Origin: Klebsiella huaxiensis
GTDB lineage: Bacteria > Pseudomonadota > Gammaproteobacteria > Enterobacterales > Enterobacteriaceae
Length of the DNA: 64,000 bases
Assembly: GCF_003261575.2 (NCBI RefSeq)
Contig: NZ_CP036175.1
Location: 4,712,001-4,776,000 of the forward strand
Direction of reading: 5' to 3'
Shown: piece by piece, positions 63,424-64,000 of the stretch
Layout of the letters: every line of letters starts with the position of its first letter
How positions within the stretch are numbered: position 1 is the first letter of the stretch
Notes under the pieces: model-generated
Databases searched by the model: none
Told to the model about the DNA's origin: nothing
The model's input: only the letters and a program-made list of their open reading frames with translations
Program-made: the position numbers and the translations under genes

Positions 63424-63584
63424 TCAAACTCTCCCCATGTCTACCGAAATCAACTTAAAGCCCGTATACTGCGGCTTCAAGCCCGTATCTTATCTCCTGT
63501 TATCAACCGGACTCAACCGGAATCAAGTTACAGTTGGGGGCATAAGTGGGGGCATTCTGTGTTCGGTCAAAGGAGATTCCTCCA

Positions 63585-63680
63585 ATGAAGCTTAATGCAT
63601 GACAGGTCGATGGTGCTGGCCTGTATCTTGAGGTTGTCCCCAGCGGCACACGTTACCAGAGTCTGCACGCTTTTATGCTG
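63585..63680 (+). pseudogene. Decayed second P4-type integrase
   Basis: The frame reads MKLNA, then TGA where Arg stood, then QVD; an internal gap follows and then GAGLYLEVVPSGTRYQ. It is homologous to the start of the first integrase remnant. Upstream GGAGATTCCTCC resembles the SD region of the first. The rest of the gene is gone. Confidence 0.7.
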
Positions 63681-64000
63681 AATATGATGTGCAGTTTGAT
63701 AGCTTCATGCTTCAAAGAGAATAAGTAATCAATCAAAATGCCCCTTCAGACATGGCAACATTGATGACGGCTTAACCAGATCTCAGGTTATTTAGGTTTA
63801 ATCGACGCATGGTTCCTCCGATTTAACAAGCCAACATCGATATCCTTACCGCCTTACAATGGACCAGGCGTTTGGTGACTAAAGCTTCAGTCGGTCACTT
63901 GTCTGGCCGCCTCCGCATCCTCTCAGCAACCATCTCAACAACCCCATTTTGTGATCCCCTCCATAAAATATACAAAACAAACTATATGATCAAAAATAAC
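63681..64000. other. Unassigned end of window
   Basis: About 320 bp past the second integrase remnant. No ORF of note or RNA gene is seen; probably degraded island sequence. Confidence 0.4.

Overview
The window comes from a GC-rich enterobacterium close to Klebsiella, Enterobacter, Kluyvera or Citrobacter. This rests on gene order (phoE, proBA and a Thr-CGU tRNA together), on proteins close to E. coli TauABCD, MmuPM, ProBA, PhoE and the Ecp pilus, and on many REP/BIME-type intergenic palindromes. I cannot fix the species from sequence alone.

Layout. 1-1643: the 3' part of an ornithine-lipid-type double acyltransferase (OlsF-like). 1815-5227 (minus): tauABCD for taurine uptake and desulfonation. 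5481-13269 (plus): a UhpABC-like phosphosugar sensing module joined to an AfuABC-like ABC importer. 13360-15685 (minus): mmuPM for S-methylmethionine, with MetJ-box-like repeats. 15914-17296: a periplasmic GH28 pectinase-like enzyme. 17605-21157: ethanolamine permease and ethanolamine ammonia-lyase outside any microcompartment operon. 21527-26078: a five-gene LivKHMGF-type ABC importer. 27026-30090: a four-gene polar amino-acid ABC importer.

30110-47229 (minus) is the most unusual chromosomal stretch. It holds two complete ecpRABCDE operons for the E. coli common pilus in tandem, then a collapsed third copy (fragments of ecpR, ecpA and ecpD) and an orphan third ecpD adhesin with its own ecp-like upstream region. 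The three EcpD proteins share a C-terminal domain but differ strongly in the N-terminal part, which looks like tip-adhesin diversification.

48155-51781 is a phnCDEE-type phosphonate/phosphite importer with a good Pho box. It is followed by an HAD hydrolase, an EamA exporter, a TSUP permease divergent from an AraC regulator, an NlpC/P60 lipoprotein, phoE, and proBA.

From 60304 to the end, the Thr tRNA gene has been used as an integration site. A 19-bp repeat of the tRNA 3' end recurs at 63405 and bounds a roughly 3.1-kb AT-rich mini-island. The island holds a truncated P4-type integrase and three overlapping genes: a membrane-anchored GHKL ATPase with a STAS-like segment, a DUF4325 STAS-like protein, and a small single-TM protein. 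Beyond the second att site lies a decayed second integrase. I regard this three-gene cassette as the best candidate for an undescribed (possibly defence) system, and the ecp array as the best candidate for undescribed surface variation.
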